Source: JBBRQP01 sp038226175 (GTDB lineage Bacteria > Cyanobacteriota > Cyanobacteriia > Gloeobacterales > Anthocerotibacteraceae). Taken from it: 38,267 nt of DNA. The stretch is from contig JBBRQP010000021.1 in assembly GCA_038226175.1 (NCBI GenBank), positions 1 through 38,267 on the forward strand. Reading direction: 5' to 3'. Below the pieces are notes generated by a model. It did no database searches, was not told the DNA's origin, and saw only the letters and a program-made list of their open reading frames with translations. The position numbers and the translations under genes are program-made. Numbering within the stretch: position 1 is the stretch's first letter; each line of letters begins with the position of its first letter. Positions 17,709 to 26,749 of the stretch are shown here, piece by piece.

Positions 17709-19205
17709 ATGGTTCGTGTCAGTGGTGTCTTGTTGCATCCCACATCTTTGCCTAGTGTGGGCGGGATCGGCGATTTGGGGAAATGCGCCTACGAATTTAT
17801 TGATTTTTTGGCGACCAGTGGTCAACAGGTTTGGCAAATTTTACCCCTAGGCCCAACCGAACTCGCCTGCGGCAGCTCGCCTTATATGTGTGCTTCGGCC
17901 TTTGCGGGCAATCCTCTACTTATCAGTACCGAGACGTTACTTGAAGAAGGACTCCTAGATCCGCAAACTCCGCTTACCCTAGCAAGCCACGGGAATATAA
18001 ATTTTAAGGCTGTCCTCGCCCACAAAATGCGTCTACTCAAGCTATCGTTTGTTAGCTTTCTCAAACAACCTCAGCTACACAAAGACTGGCAGACCTATTG
18101 CCAAGAAAATCAGCACTGGCTTGAGGATTATGCTCTATTTACGGCTTTCAAAAGTTATTATGGCGATGCTTCGTGGAATGAATGGCCGCTGCCCCTCGCC
18201 GCGCGCACCCCGATTGCCCTACGTGAGGTAAAAACACTCCTTCAGCCTCAAGTAGATTTTCACTGCTATGTGCAGTATCAGTTTGAGCGTCAGTGGTCAG
18301 CTTTACATCATTATGCGCGTCAGCATGGGATCCGGATCTTAGGCGATTTGCCAATATATGTAGCCTACGATAGTGCCGATGTTTGGGCGCACCGTGAGTT
18401 ATTTGAACTTGCAGATATGAGCGAAGGGGGCAAGCCCCTCGCCGTCGCCGGGGTACCGCCGGATTACTTTAGTGAGACTGGGCAACTGTGGGGTAATCCT
18501 CTCTACGATTGGGATACGCTACAGGAAACCGACTATCACTGGTGGGTGGAGCGGGTACGTGCTACCTTACGCTGGGTGGACTGGGTACGCTTAGATCATT
18601 TCCGGGGTTTTGAGAGTTATTGGCGGGTGCCTGCTACCGAAACCACAGCGATCAATGGAGTTTGGGCGACTGGACCGGGTGCTGCCTTATTTACTGCTCT
18701 AGAGCGACAATTGGGTCAGCTGCCGGTCTTAGCGGAGGATTTGGGGGTGATTACGCCACAGGTTGAGGCTTTGCGAGATAAGTTTAAATTTCCGGGGATG
18801 CGAATTTTACAATTTGCCTTTAATGGCGATAGTAGTAGCAGCCATATTCCCTTTAATTACCACCCTAACACCGTGGTTTATACCGGAACCCACGATAACG
18901 ATACCTGCATTGGTTGGCGTGATGACCCTCGAGTGGCTGTGTCTGACAAACAAAATCTCATGCTCTACTTAGGCAAAGATAATCTCGATCAGGTGCAGTG
19001 GGATTTTATCCGCCTCGCGCTGCAATCCATTGCGGATACGGCGATTTTTCCGCTCCAAGATGTACTTGGACTAGGTACCGAGCATCGTATGAACCGTCCT
19101 GGTACTGCCACAAATAACTGGGCTTGGCGCTATCGAGCCTCACAGTTGACCCCGGATTTGGCTGCGTGGTTACTGAAGCTAACACACCTCTATGGACGCA
19201 GCTGA
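17709..19205 (+). CDS. malQ: 4-alpha-glucanotransferase (amylomaltase, GH77)
   Basis: MalQ transfers alpha-1,4-glucan chains in glycogen and maltodextrin metabolism in the cytosol. Seen: VSGVLLHPTSLPSVGGIGDLG at the start, LGDLPIYVAYDSADVW, the nucleophile region VRLDHFRGFESYW, the acid/base glutamate in VLAEDLGVI, and the transition-state aspartate in YTGTHDNDT. ATG at 17709, with AGAGAA upstream, gives 498 aa, the usual size; a GTG at 17688 adds seven residues. All catalytic residues are present. Confidence 0.95.
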   Translation: MVRVSGVLLHPTSLPSVGGIGDLGKCAYEFIDFLATSGQQVWQILPLGPTELACGSSPYMCASAFAGNPLLISTETLLEEGLLDPQTPLTLASHGNINFKAVLAHKMRLLKLSFVSFLKQPQLHKDWQTYCQENQHWLEDYALFTAFKSYYGDASWNEWPLPLAARTPIALREVKTLLQPQVDFHCYVQYQFERQWSALHHYARQHGIRILGDLPIYVAYDSADVWAHRELFELADMSEGGKPLAVAGVPPDYFSETGQLWGNPLYDWDTLQETDYHWWVERVRATLRWVDWVRLDHFRGFESYWRVPATETTAINGVWATGPGAALFTALERQLGQLPVLAEDLGVITPQVEALRDKFKFPGMRILQFAFNGDSSSSHIPFNYHPNTVVYTGTHDNDTCIGWRDDPRVAVSDKQNLMLYLGKDNLDQVQWDFIRLALQSIADTAIFPLQDVLGLGTEHRMNRPGTATNNWAWRYRASQLTPDLAAWLLKLTHLYGRS

Positions 19206-19277
19206 GTGCACCCACGCCCTGTCTGGTGGGTAAGGCTTTGCTATCGTAGGAGAGCTAGCTGCCGGGAGTTGGATCCG

Positions 19278-20450
19278 ATGAAACGTCGCACTTTTGGGCA
19301 TAGTCTGCTGTTTAGTTTGGCCACTACCGCTCAGGCTCAGACTGATCTGCCCCAAAATCCGTTACAGCCGGTCATTCCCATAGAACTACTTGGTTCGCTA
19401 GGGCAAAATTGGCTAGAACAAGGATCACTACTCCAAACTATTGATTACAGTTTGGATTATTTACAAAAAAAAACTACGCAGCAACATTATCCCGCCGCAG
19501 GTTTAGCCCTTGAACAAGTGCGTGAAAGTCTCTGGTTTTTTCGGCAACTGTTGCGTGATTGCCAAAGCGCTCTAGAATTTGAATTGCGTCTTTGGCACTA
19601 TTTTGATTTTCACCGAGCAGCCGGACGACAAGGACAAGGTGATGTGCTGTTTACGGGGTATTACGAACCTTTGTTTATGGGCAGTCTTACAGTGGATGCG
19701 CAGTTTCGGTATCCGCTTTATCGATTACCCAGTGATTTGCTCCTTGATCGCCAAGGTAATGCTCTAGGGCGGCAAACGGATCAAGGTGTCGTGCCTTACT
19801 ATAGCCGCCAAGAAATCGAAGAAGGGCAATTATTGCGTGGTTCAGAAGTTGTTTGGTTAGATAATCTTCTCAATGTTTTTCTGATTCATGTGCAGGGTTC
19901 GGCGCGGTTGCAGCTACCCGATGGTCAAATATTACCCGTGGGCTATGCCGGAAAAACTGATCGTCCCTACCAGAGTCTTGGTAAGGCTTTGGCGGCATCG
20001 GGGCGAATTGTCGGTGACGTTAACTTGCCGATCATTCGCGCATTTTTTCAACAATATCCTGATGACCTAAAAACTTTTTTGTATACCAATGAGAGTTATG
20101 TGTTTTTTAAGGAAATGCCCGCTCAGCAGCCAGGACCCACGGGTAGTATTGGGGTGCCACTGACAGCAATGCGTTCGATTGCCCTAGACCGCCAAATTTT
20201 TCCGAGAGGCGCGCTCGCCCTCATCGATGTAAACCGAGGCCAAGCACTGAATAATTTTCCTGCCCGCTTTGTATGTAATCAAGATACCGGTGGTGCGATC
20301 AAAGGCGCAGGACGGGTGGATATTTTTGTGGGGAGTGGCCCGCCTGCCGAAGCAATTGCTGGTCGTCTCAAAGCTAATGGCACGCTCTATTTCCCGGTCT
20401 TGAAACCCAATCCTCTGCCCTTTGACCCAGCGCTCTTACCCAAAAAGTAA
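19278..20450 (+). CDS. mltA: Membrane-bound lytic murein transglycosylase A
   Basis: MltA cleaves peptidoglycan glycan strands to 1,6-anhydromuropeptides. The frame is open from 19206, but ATG 19278 has GGGAG nine bases upstream and begins a signal peptide (MKRRTFGHSLLFSLATTAQA), giving 390 aa. Seen: the MltA-domain FTGYYEPLF, IHVQGSARL, and NESYVFF. The C-terminal 3D domain has FVCNQDTGGAIKGAGRVDIFVG, carrying the conserved aspartates including the catalytic one. No lipobox cysteine follows the signal. The stop is 2 bp from the convergent DUF2808 gene. Confidence 0.93.
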   Translation: MKRRTFGHSLLFSLATTAQAQTDLPQNPLQPVIPIELLGSLGQNWLEQGSLLQTIDYSLDYLQKKTTQQHYPAAGLALEQVRESLWFFRQLLRDCQSALEFELRLWHYFDFHRAAGRQGQGDVLFTGYYEPLFMGSLTVDAQFRYPLYRLPSDLLLDRQGNALGRQTDQGVVPYYSRQEIEEGQLLRGSEVVWLDNLLNVFLIHVQGSARLQLPDGQILPVGYAGKTDRPYQSLGKALAASGRIVGDVNLPIIRAFFQQYPDDLKTFLYTNESYVFFKEMPAQQPGPTGSIGVPLTAMRSIALDRQIFPRGALALIDVNRGQALNNFPARFVCNQDTGGAIKGAGRVDIFVGSGPPAEAIAGRLKANGTLYFPVLKPNPLPFDPALLPKK

Positions 20451-20452
20451 AT

Positions 20453-21016
20453 CTAATGTCCACCACCAGCGTCTCGGAAAGTTAACCGCCCATACCCTAC
20501 AAATTGGGCAATGGGATTGACTGCAGCTGCCAAAGCATTGATTTCAAATAAATAAACGCCACTTGATTCGGGATTACGCATTTGCTGCATTTCGAGCGTG
20601 ATCTGTTGACCGGGTGGGACGGGTGGTTCAAATTTTACATGTACGACTTGTCCTACTATTTGGGTCACGATCGTAAGTTTTTGACCCATATTACGTGGGC
20701 CTGCCGCATTGGCCGGAATATAGGCATAGACGTCTTGAATGCGCGGTAGATTTACACCAAAACTCCCCCCATCATCGGGAATAGTTATGGTCAGTTGGGC
20801 AAGGGATTGTTTGGCGGATACAGGAATTGATACCGTAAACTGGTAGGTCGTGGGTGCATAGCGGATCGTATCCATCACCGTTAGGGCTTCATCTAAGTGA
20901 AGTGCTGCTGCAAAAGCTACCGGGTACTCGGGTTTGGGCATAGCTAGCGCTGGTAAATTTAACAGTAAACCCAGGGATAATAACCCTACTAAAGAACAGC
21001 GATACATAGACTGCAC
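20453..21016 (-). CDS. DUF2808 exported protein
   Basis: A 187-aa protein with a signal peptide (about residues 1-25, ending ALAMP). The family features are VYAYIPANA, VHVKFEPPVPPGQQITLEMQQMRNPESSGVYLFEINALAA and the closing FVGYGRLTFRDAGGG. DUF2808 proteins are common in cyanobacteria and predicted to be periplasmic or cell-wall associated; the role is unknown. An ATG three codons in (21007) is an alternative start. Confidence 0.8.
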   Translation of the reverse strand: MQSMYRCSLVGLLSLGLLLNLPALAMPKPEYPVAFAAALHLDEALTVMDTIRYAPTTYQFTVSIPVSAKQSLAQLTITIPDDGGSFGVNLPRIQDVYAYIPANAAGPRNMGQKLTIVTQIVGQVVHVKFEPPVPPGQQITLEMQQMRNPESSGVYLFEINALAAAVNPIAQFVGYGRLTFRDAGGGH

Positions 21017-21150
21017 CTTCTAATCAAATGTTCCTTTACGATAGCTGTTGGGTTAGCAAATGGCATGATTTTATACCAATAACGATAACTTCTACTAATA
21101 ATAGGTATCTAGTTGACAGGATTTGATATTATCCATTAAGAGTATCGGAA

Positions 21151-22386
21151 ATGTGGATGAAGTATCAAGTTTGGGCGTTGTTACTCGTCAGTCTCCATCT
21201 AAATCAAGCGGTACACGCAGGAGAGCTGCTGGATAAATTTCAGAGTCAACTGCGCTCTTCTCATATTGACCCTAGTTTACAAGGGGTTTACTTAGCGGAT
21301 AGTCAAGGCCGGATTATTGAACATTACCAAGACCATACCCCTTTACCTGCGGCCTCGGTAACTAAGCTCGCGACAACCCTCGCCGCCCTCGATTATTGGG
21401 GGGTTAATCACCAATTTGCGACCCGCGTTTATACAGATGGCTCCATTGACAATGGGGTGCTCAAGGGTAATCTATATATTCAAGGCGATGCCGACCCTTT
21501 ATTTCTTTGGGAAGACGGTATGATTTTGGGTCAACGCTTAGAGCAAGCAGGTATTCGACAGGTGACAGGGGATTTGGTGGTCAGCGGTTCATTTTGGATG
21601 AATTTTTCGACCAATACCCAAGCTAGTATCTTGACTCTCAAAACTGCGCTCAATAGCAGTCTCTGGCCTGCGCGGCTCTCGGCATTGCGTCAACAAAAAA
21701 ACTTACCTGCACCCCATATTCAGATCTTAGGTAGTGTACGCAAGGTAGATGTGCCCCCCTGGACTAGTGCTTTGCCACTGCTTAGTTATCCATCGCAGCC
21801 CTTATGGAAAATTGCTAAGCGCATGAATGCTTATAGTTCTAATCCTATGGCAGATATGTTGGCAGCATCAGCCGGGGGGCCTGCTGCAATCCAACAGCAG
21901 CTCAAGCAAACCTATGCTTTTTTAGGTTCAGAATTTAGCCTCGAACAAGCCTCTGGCCTAGGACGCGATAACCGACTCTCACCGGGAGCCGTGGCTTCAC
22001 TGATCACTACTCTAGACCAACATATGTCCGAGGCTGGGCTCAAACTTGCCGATGTCATGGCGGTCAAAGGGCCTGACCCCGGAACTCTTAAAAAACGCGG
22101 GATGCCACTGGGCGTCGTCGCCAAAACCGGCACGCTCAATAATGTGAGCTGTCTAGCGGGCGTGATTGATACCCAAAGCCTAGGCCCATTGCGTTTTGTG
22201 CTGCTCAATCAAGGCCCCGTTGCCACCCTGCGTAAACTTCAAGATAGTTTTTTGCAAGCGATCCTGACCCGCTATGGCAAACCAGCGAGTATTCCTTTTG
22301 TCAGTAGTGGCTTACTGGATTTCCGTTTACCTCAAGCGCGTCCATCTGTGCTCGCCGAAGACCCAGCTCAAACTACAGGTTACTAG
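21151..22386 (+). CDS. dacB: D-alanyl-D-alanine carboxypeptidase/endopeptidase (PBP4, S13)
   Basis: A periplasmic low-molecular-weight penicillin-binding protein that trims or cleaves peptidoglycan peptides. After a signal peptide (cleavage near VHAGE, residue 23) the three serine-acylase motifs appear: SVTK at 69-72, SSN at 229-231 and KTG at 325-327. Length 411 aa fits peptidase family S13. With mltA and DUF2808 next to it, this is a cell-wall neighbourhood. It overlaps the convergent SagB-type gene by 14 bp. Confidence 0.93.
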   Translation: MWMKYQVWALLLVSLHLNQAVHAGELLDKFQSQLRSSHIDPSLQGVYLADSQGRIIEHYQDHTPLPAASVTKLATTLAALDYWGVNHQFATRVYTDGSIDNGVLKGNLYIQGDADPLFLWEDGMILGQRLEQAGIRQVTGDLVVSGSFWMNFSTNTQASILTLKTALNSSLWPARLSALRQQKNLPAPHIQILGSVRKVDVPPWTSALPLLSYPSQPLWKIAKRMNAYSSNPMADMLAASAGGPAAIQQQLKQTYAFLGSEFSLEQASGLGRDNRLSPGAVASLITTLDQHMSEAGLKLADVMAVKGPDPGTLKKRGMPLGVVAKTGTLNNVSCLAGVIDTQSLGPLRFVLLNQGPVATLRKLQDSFLQAILTRYGKPASIPFVSSGLLDFRLPQARPSVLAEDPAQTTGY

Positions 22387-23836
22387 CTGGACGACCCAGG
22401 GTGGTGATATAAAGGACGGCCTCCTGCTCAGGAATACCTAAAACTTCGTTGACCTGGTCATCAAAAAATCCGGCAATCCCACTTACACCCAGACCCAAGT
22501 GTAAAGCAGCCAGATTGAGCCGTTGGCCTAACTGTCCCGCATCCATATGTAAATAACGATAAGCGCGTTCACCATAACGGGCAACGGCCGTGGCGAGATC
22601 CGCCGTATGAAAAACCGTAGCTCCAGCATCACGCCCCAAATCTTGCCCTAAACACAGATAATGAACTTCACGACGAAAATTTTTGAAGCGAATTTGACGT
22701 AGTTCTTGCGCTTGGGGGGCATAGTAATAGCAACCTTCTTCTAGCCCCTCAACTGCCGTGACCGTAATAAACGTCTCGAGTAAGGAGAGATCAAAATAAT
22801 CGGGCACGTTGAGTCCTTGATCGGCGTAGGCTTGGGGTTGGTAGGTAAAATGCAGCAGGGTCAGTAATTCGCGACAGGTCAAAGGCGCTGCCGTGTATTG
22901 CCTAGTCGAGCGCCGATGCATGATCGTCTGTGGCAGTCTGTTTTGCCAATCTAAGGGTGTAGTCTCAGTGGCGATTTTAAGTCCAAAGGGAAAGTTATAG
23001 CTCACCGCAGGTTCAGCACTATTGAGAGGGAGCACCTGACAGATATTGGAAGCCTGATGTAGATAGGCCAAGAGTTGACCAGCACCTAGTTTGGGATAAT
23101 CGCTGGTAATCAAAGAAGGTAAAACGGTCTGACCATGGGGCAAGTTTTGGTGCGCAAGCGCTGCTACACAAAAAGGAGCTTCTTCCGTACTATCCAAAAA
23201 AAGCAACTCGGCTAAGTCTTGATCATGAAAACCGCCAATCAGGTGTAGGTCAAAGGTACTCAAACTAGCTGCGAGTGTGAGATTTCCCAAAAGATGACCG
23301 GTATCCAAACAAATACGGCGGTAGGCGCGGTCTTCATAACGCCATTGTGAGCGCAAAAATACCCCTGTAATCACCAAGGCTAGATCACTACCCACCAAAG
23401 CTGGATGCTTAAAACAGCTAGCGGTCAAGGATTCAAACGCTGGCTTCTCCCAAAAATGTACTAAGGTATGGCTCGGCACATGATAGTTATAGATACCTTC
23501 AGCTAAGCTATCGCTTCCGCGGCTGACCAGATAGATTTCGGCTGGATATAAACCCCCAGCTGAGGGTGCAGTGCGCATATATAGAGGTTTATCAGGATAA
23601 GGCACCACAGCGGATACCCCATAGGTCAAATATAAAAGTTGTGATAACTGGCGCAGTCCAGGGTCAAGGCCATCTTTTCCGGGTAAATAGGGCTTGAGGT
23701 CAATACTCGGGGCGGTAGTATAAGTTTTGTAGGGCACGGGTTGGTTATGCCAATCTATTTGCCGACCGCTCTGGGCAATTCCTGCGGGGGTATATTTAGT
23801 TTTTTCATGGTAATAAAGACAGAAGCTACTCTTCAT
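22373..23836 (-). CDS. SagB/ThcOx-type dehydrogenase with two fused nitroreductase domains
   Basis: A 487-aa protein made of two tandem FMN nitroreductase-like domains. Domain 1 (about 50-235) has the SagB signature APSAGGLYPAEIYLV, followed by GIYNYHVPSHTL and DTGHLLGNLTLAA. Domain 2 (about 290-487) has RRSTRQYTAAPLT, YRYLHMDAGQLGQRLNLAALHLGLGVSGIAGFFDDQVN and a closing ITTLGRP. SagB enzymes oxidise azolines to azoles in ribosomal peptides, but many homologues are orphan oxidoreductases. No YcaO, cyclodehydratase or precursor peptide gene is seen here, so an azole role is not supported. Confidence 0.88.
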   Translation of the reverse strand: MKSSFCLYYHEKTKYTPAGIAQSGRQIDWHNQPVPYKTYTTAPSIDLKPYLPGKDGLDPGLRQLSQLLYLTYGVSAVVPYPDKPLYMRTAPSAGGLYPAEIYLVSRGSDSLAEGIYNYHVPSHTLVHFWEKPAFESLTASCFKHPALVGSDLALVITGVFLRSQWRYEDRAYRRICLDTGHLLGNLTLAASLSTFDLHLIGGFHDQDLAELLFLDSTEEAPFCVAALAHQNLPHGQTVLPSLITSDYPKLGAGQLLAYLHQASNICQVLPLNSAEPAVSYNFPFGLKIATETTPLDWQNRLPQTIMHRRSTRQYTAAPLTCRELLTLLHFTYQPQAYADQGLNVPDYFDLSLLETFITVTAVEGLEEGCYYYAPQAQELRQIRFKNFRREVHYLCLGQDLGRDAGATVFHTADLATAVARYGERAYRYLHMDAGQLGQRLNLAALHLGLGVSGIAGFFDDQVNEVLGIPEQEAVLYITTLGRPASNL

Positions 23837-23946
23837 GGCTCACGCTTGGTTTTAGTGCTATCCTAGCCTGTCCTGTCTAGGCTCAAAAACTGTATTCTGA
23901 CCTACTGCCCCTGCTAAACTAAAACTAACGATGATAGCGGTGAGTG

Positions 23947-24822
23947 ATGGCCTTACTTCAGAATATTCTTCTAGCTGTTGAGGATTCATCGGCTCCTTTA
24001 GAAATGTTGCGGGTACTATTAGATTTACCAACCAGTCGTGGGACGCGAGTAACAGCTCTACACGTGGTTAAAGTAGTCCCCTCTGCCGAAAAACAACAAG
24101 CGGCTCTGGAGCGCGGACGCAAAATTTTGGCTGAAACTACAGAAAAATTAACTCCCTTACTGGGGCCTGAAGATAGTTTTAATACGATTTTACGTAGTGG
24201 TGACCCCAAAGATGTGGTGTGTAGCGTAGCCGAAGAAACCCAAGCCTCCCTGTTGTTGATGGGATCACGGGGACTTAATAACATCGTGGCTATCCTCAAA
24301 AATTCGGTGAGTCAGTATGTTTTTCAACGGGCAGCTTGTCCGATGTTACTCTTACGCGATGGCAGTTATGTGACGCGCTTGCGGCGCATTGCCATTGCTG
24401 TCAGCGATACGATGGCCTCCAAACTTGCCCTCAAAACTGCCATTGACTTAGTCCGGGTAATTGATGGCGGCGAATTGCTCTTGATTCGGGTGCGCACACG
24501 CCCTCTGGCCTCAGGTGAAGAAGGCAAACTAGTTAATCCCGAGCAAGAAAGTTTGATCTTGGCTTCTGCCGCCGAACTAGTCCGTCAGCAGGGCGCGCCT
24601 TACCGGGCTTTTTATGGGGTGGGTAATCCGGGCGAAGAAATTTGTCGGCTAGCTAAAGAGAATAACGCCGATATGTTGATTATTGGCTGCGAAGACCATC
24701 GCCCCACAGTGGCCCGTAACTTACCTGATCTTGATCGTTTGCTGGGTAATTCGGTCTCGGACTATGTACGTACCCATGCCTCCTGTCCGGTGTTATTGCA
24801 AAAATCCCCCCTATCTCTCTAA
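23947..24822 (+). CDS. Tandem universal stress protein (UspA family)
   Basis: A 291-aa protein with two Usp domains. Each begins with a beta strand (NILLAVEDSSAPLEML; RIAIAVSDTMASKLAL) and ends with the ATP-binding loop: LLMGSRGLNNIVAILKNSVSQYVFQRAACPMLL in the first, and DMLIIGCEDHRP-GNSVSDYVRTHASCPVLL in the second. The first repeat keeps a canonical G-S-R-G loop; the second is degenerate. The frame also has GTG at 23944; ATG at 23947 is equally likely. It is divergent from the SagB-type gene. Confidence 0.88.
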   Translation: MALLQNILLAVEDSSAPLEMLRVLLDLPTSRGTRVTALHVVKVVPSAEKQQAALERGRKILAETTEKLTPLLGPEDSFNTILRSGDPKDVVCSVAEETQASLLLMGSRGLNNIVAILKNSVSQYVFQRAACPMLLLRDGSYVTRLRRIAIAVSDTMASKLALKTAIDLVRVIDGGELLLIRVRTRPLASGEEGKLVNPEQESLILASAAELVRQQGAPYRAFYGVGNPGEEICRLAKENNADMLIIGCEDHRPTVARNLPDLDRLLGNSVSDYVRTHASCPVLLQKSPLSL

Positions 24823-24957
24823 TGCAAATTGCTTGAGCCAGATAGTTTGACGCGCCTAGAAGAGGTGTAAAGTTGTGCGCAGTTCTTTATTTACAGCTTA
24901 GGTTAAGGGTAAAATTTGAAAAGAGTTCCCCTCTTATACATCATTTTGAGTGTAACC

Positions 24958-26127
24958 ATGACAGCATCTGTGTGTTCGCTAGAAAAATTTTCACGTTTTT
25001 TATCTTTGAGTGTGAGCGTGACGAGTCTGACAGCTTGGCTACTTGCGGCACCGCTCGCAGCGCAGGTCAGTGTTGCTACTTTTCCGACGGGCATCGGTCC
25101 GCGAGGCGTAGCCGTAGGCGACTTTGATCAAGATGGTGACCTTGATGTCGTAGCCTCTAACTACGATTACCCCTCGTTTGTGGGCGGGGTCACTATTCTA
25201 AAAAATAATGGCACAGGCACACTCAATACGAGCCAGCAAATCTCCAACCTATTTGATAAGCCCTTTTCGGTGGCGGTGGGGGATGTGGATGGGGACGGTG
25301 ATCTCGATATTATTACCGGAGACTATGAGTTTTATAGTCTTGCCAGCCTCGCTACTGTGTTTAAGAATGATGGCACGGGCACCTTCACCCAAGCGGGTAC
25401 TTTTAACACAGGTGGTAAGCCTTGGGTCATTGCCCTAGGGGATATCGATAAAGACGGCGATCTAGACTTAGTTTCGGCTAATCCTGGACCAGATACAGTC
25501 TCGGTGATTAAAAATGATGGTACGGGTAGTTTTGGTAGCCCCCAGGTGCTAACTGTCGATAAAGACCCCCGCTCAGTAGCCTTAGGCGATGTAGATAACG
25601 ATGGTGACCTTGATATCGTCTCGGCGAATCAACGGACAGGAACGATCTCGGTGCTCAAAAACAGTGGTACGGGTAGTTTTGGCACTCCCCAAAACTTCGC
25701 TGTGGACAAGGATGCCTTTTCGGTGGCCTTGGGTGACCTAGATAAGGATGGCGACTTGGATGTGGCGGTATCGACGAGCTATTCCTTCCCTGATGGCAAT
25801 ACGGTTACAGTTCTGAAGAATAACGGTAGCGGCACTTTCAGTTCACCCCAGTTGTTTCCTACACAAACGGGATCAGGTATTGTGCTTTTGGGAGACTTAA
25901 ATTTGGATAGAAATTTGGATGCGGTTACGGCTAATGGGGTGGGAACAATCTCTGTCCTACTTAACAAAGGCAGTGGTTCTTTTAAGCCTGCGCTGAATTT
26001 TAGTAATGGCGGGACTCAGCCTTTTTCTGCCGTCCTCGGAGATGTGGATAACGATGGCGACCTAGATGTGATTACGGGTAACTATGGCTCCAACACTGTC
26101 TCGGTCATCAAAAATCCTAGAAATTGA
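24958..26127 (+). CDS. Secreted FG-GAP/VCBS seven-repeat beta-propeller protein
   Basis: A 389-aa protein from ATG 24958, chosen because it begins a long signal peptide that ends near LAAPLAAQV; a TTG at 24916 is an upstream alternative. Seven repeats follow, each with a calcium-binding D-x-D-x-D-G-D-L-D loop (DFDQDGDLD, DVDGDGDLD, DIDKDGDLD, DVDNDGDLD, DLDKDGDLD, DLNLDRNLD, DVDNDGDLD). Seven matches one complete beta-propeller. Repeat six has lost the calcium consensus. These proteins are extracytoplasmic binding or adhesion proteins; the ligand is unknown. A hairpin terminator follows. Confidence 0.85.
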   Translation: MTASVCSLEKFSRFLSLSVSVTSLTAWLLAAPLAAQVSVATFPTGIGPRGVAVGDFDQDGDLDVVASNYDYPSFVGGVTILKNNGTGTLNTSQQISNLFDKPFSVAVGDVDGDGDLDIITGDYEFYSLASLATVFKNDGTGTFTQAGTFNTGGKPWVIALGDIDKDGDLDLVSANPGPDTVSVIKNDGTGSFGSPQVLTVDKDPRSVALGDVDNDGDLDIVSANQRTGTISVLKNSGTGSFGTPQNFAVDKDAFSVALGDLDKDGDLDVAVSTSYSFPDGNTVTVLKNNGSGTFSSPQLFPTQTGSGIVLLGDLNLDRNLDAVTANGVGTISVLLNKGSGSFKPALNFSNGGTQPFSAVLGDVDNDGDLDVITGNYGSNTVSVIKNPRN

Positions 26128-26142
26128 CCTTTGAGCCAAACG

Positions 26143-26172
26143 GTGCCTCTGCTCAGGGAGGCACTGTCTTTA
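26143..26172 (+). terminator. Probable terminator after the VCBS gene
   Basis: GTGCCTC at 26143-26149 pairs with GAGGCAC at 26158-26164, with an 8-base loop and a short, imperfect T-rich tail (TGTCTTTAG). The tail is weak, so efficiency is uncertain. Confidence 0.55.
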
Positions 26173-26201
26173 GTTAACATACATTCGAGCTGACCACACT
26201 T

Positions 26202-26409
26202 TTAGATAAGGATAGATTGACGGAAAAAGTTTGCAACTTCTGTACGAATTTGCCCATTTGTGCCGTGACCAACCCCATGATAGGTAATGAACTTTGCTGG
26301 TGCGCCGGCCTTGCCATAAATAGTCTGACAACTTTTCCAGCGATTCGGCATCATTTCTTTGCCAATCATCTCATATATGATTTTGCGATCAGTATGAGAG
26401 TAGGCATCA
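26202..26409 (-). pseudogene. alpha/beta-hydrolase, C-terminal piece (split by the insertion element)
   Basis: The minus strand encodes YSHTDRKIIYEMIGKEMMP, CQTIYGKAGAPAKFITY and HGVGHGTNGQIRTEVANFF, ending at TAA 26202-26204. The GVGHG segment supplies the expected catalytic histidine. It has no start of its own. It is the continuation of the protein that begins at 30332. Joining base 26401 to the one-copy AGGCATCA and then to 29581 restores VPYDDAYSHTDRK in frame, giving about 319 aa. Confidence 0.85.
26402..26409. repeat. 8-bp target site duplication, left copy
   Basis: AGGCATCA directly abuts the left inverted repeat of the insertion element and is repeated at 29573-29580 beyond the right one. 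An 8-bp duplication is within the range reported for IS1-family elements. Confidence 0.9.
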
Positions 26410-26429
26410 GGTAGTGGGTCAGTTTGAAT
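26410..26429 (+). repeat. Left terminal inverted repeat
   Basis: GGTAGTGGGTCAGTTTGAAT is the exact reverse complement of 29553-29572. Confidence 0.95.
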
Positions 26430-26479
26430 TGTAAAGAATTTTTACGTTTTTCCATGGCTGATTATGCTAGCCTTTTAGT

Positions 26480-26749
26480 ATGCCTAAACGCTCAAGCACA
26501 CCACGCGATTTGAATCAGCTTGCCACTTTCATTGTAGAGCAAGCCACTTCTGACCCTATGCCAGAAGACAAACAGGATGAGTTACCACTAGAGCCAGAGA
26601 AGAACCCTGCTGCTGTAGCCCTAGGTAGACTTGGCGGGTTAAAAGGTGGCAAGGCTAGAGCTGAAAAACTGAGCAAGGAAGAACGGAGTGCCATAGCCAA
26701 GAAAGCGGCTCAAGCCAGGTGGGTCGTGGCTAATCCCCAAAAAGTCTAA
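26480..26749 (+). CDS. Small basic protein with GRLGGLKGGKARAEKL motif (element cargo)
   Basis: An 89-aa protein. Residues 1-45 are acidic and variable; residues about 42-80 are Lys/Ala/Gly-rich and read NPAAVALGRLGGLKGGKARAEKL, then AIAKKAAQARW. I recognise this as a widespread small hypothetical family, but no function is established. The basic C-terminus suggests nucleic-acid binding, which is inference. Its 3' end overlaps the convergent XRE/ImmA gene by 20 bp. It lies between the left inverted repeat and the cargo operon, so it moves with the element. Confidence 0.7.
   Translation: MPKRSSTPRDLNQLATFIVEQATSDPMPEDKQDELPLEPEKNPAAVALGRLGGLKGGKARAEKLSKEERSAIAKKAAQARWVVANPQKV

Noticed and set aside
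22373..23836. Thiazole/oxazole-modified peptide biosynthesis cluster
   Set aside because: Only the SagB-type enzyme is present; no YcaO, E1-like, protease or precursor gene is seen nearby.
26217..26414. Plus-strand 65-aa ORF between the VCBS gene and the element
   Set aside because: It is antisense to the C-terminal hydrolase fragment and shows no protein features of its own.
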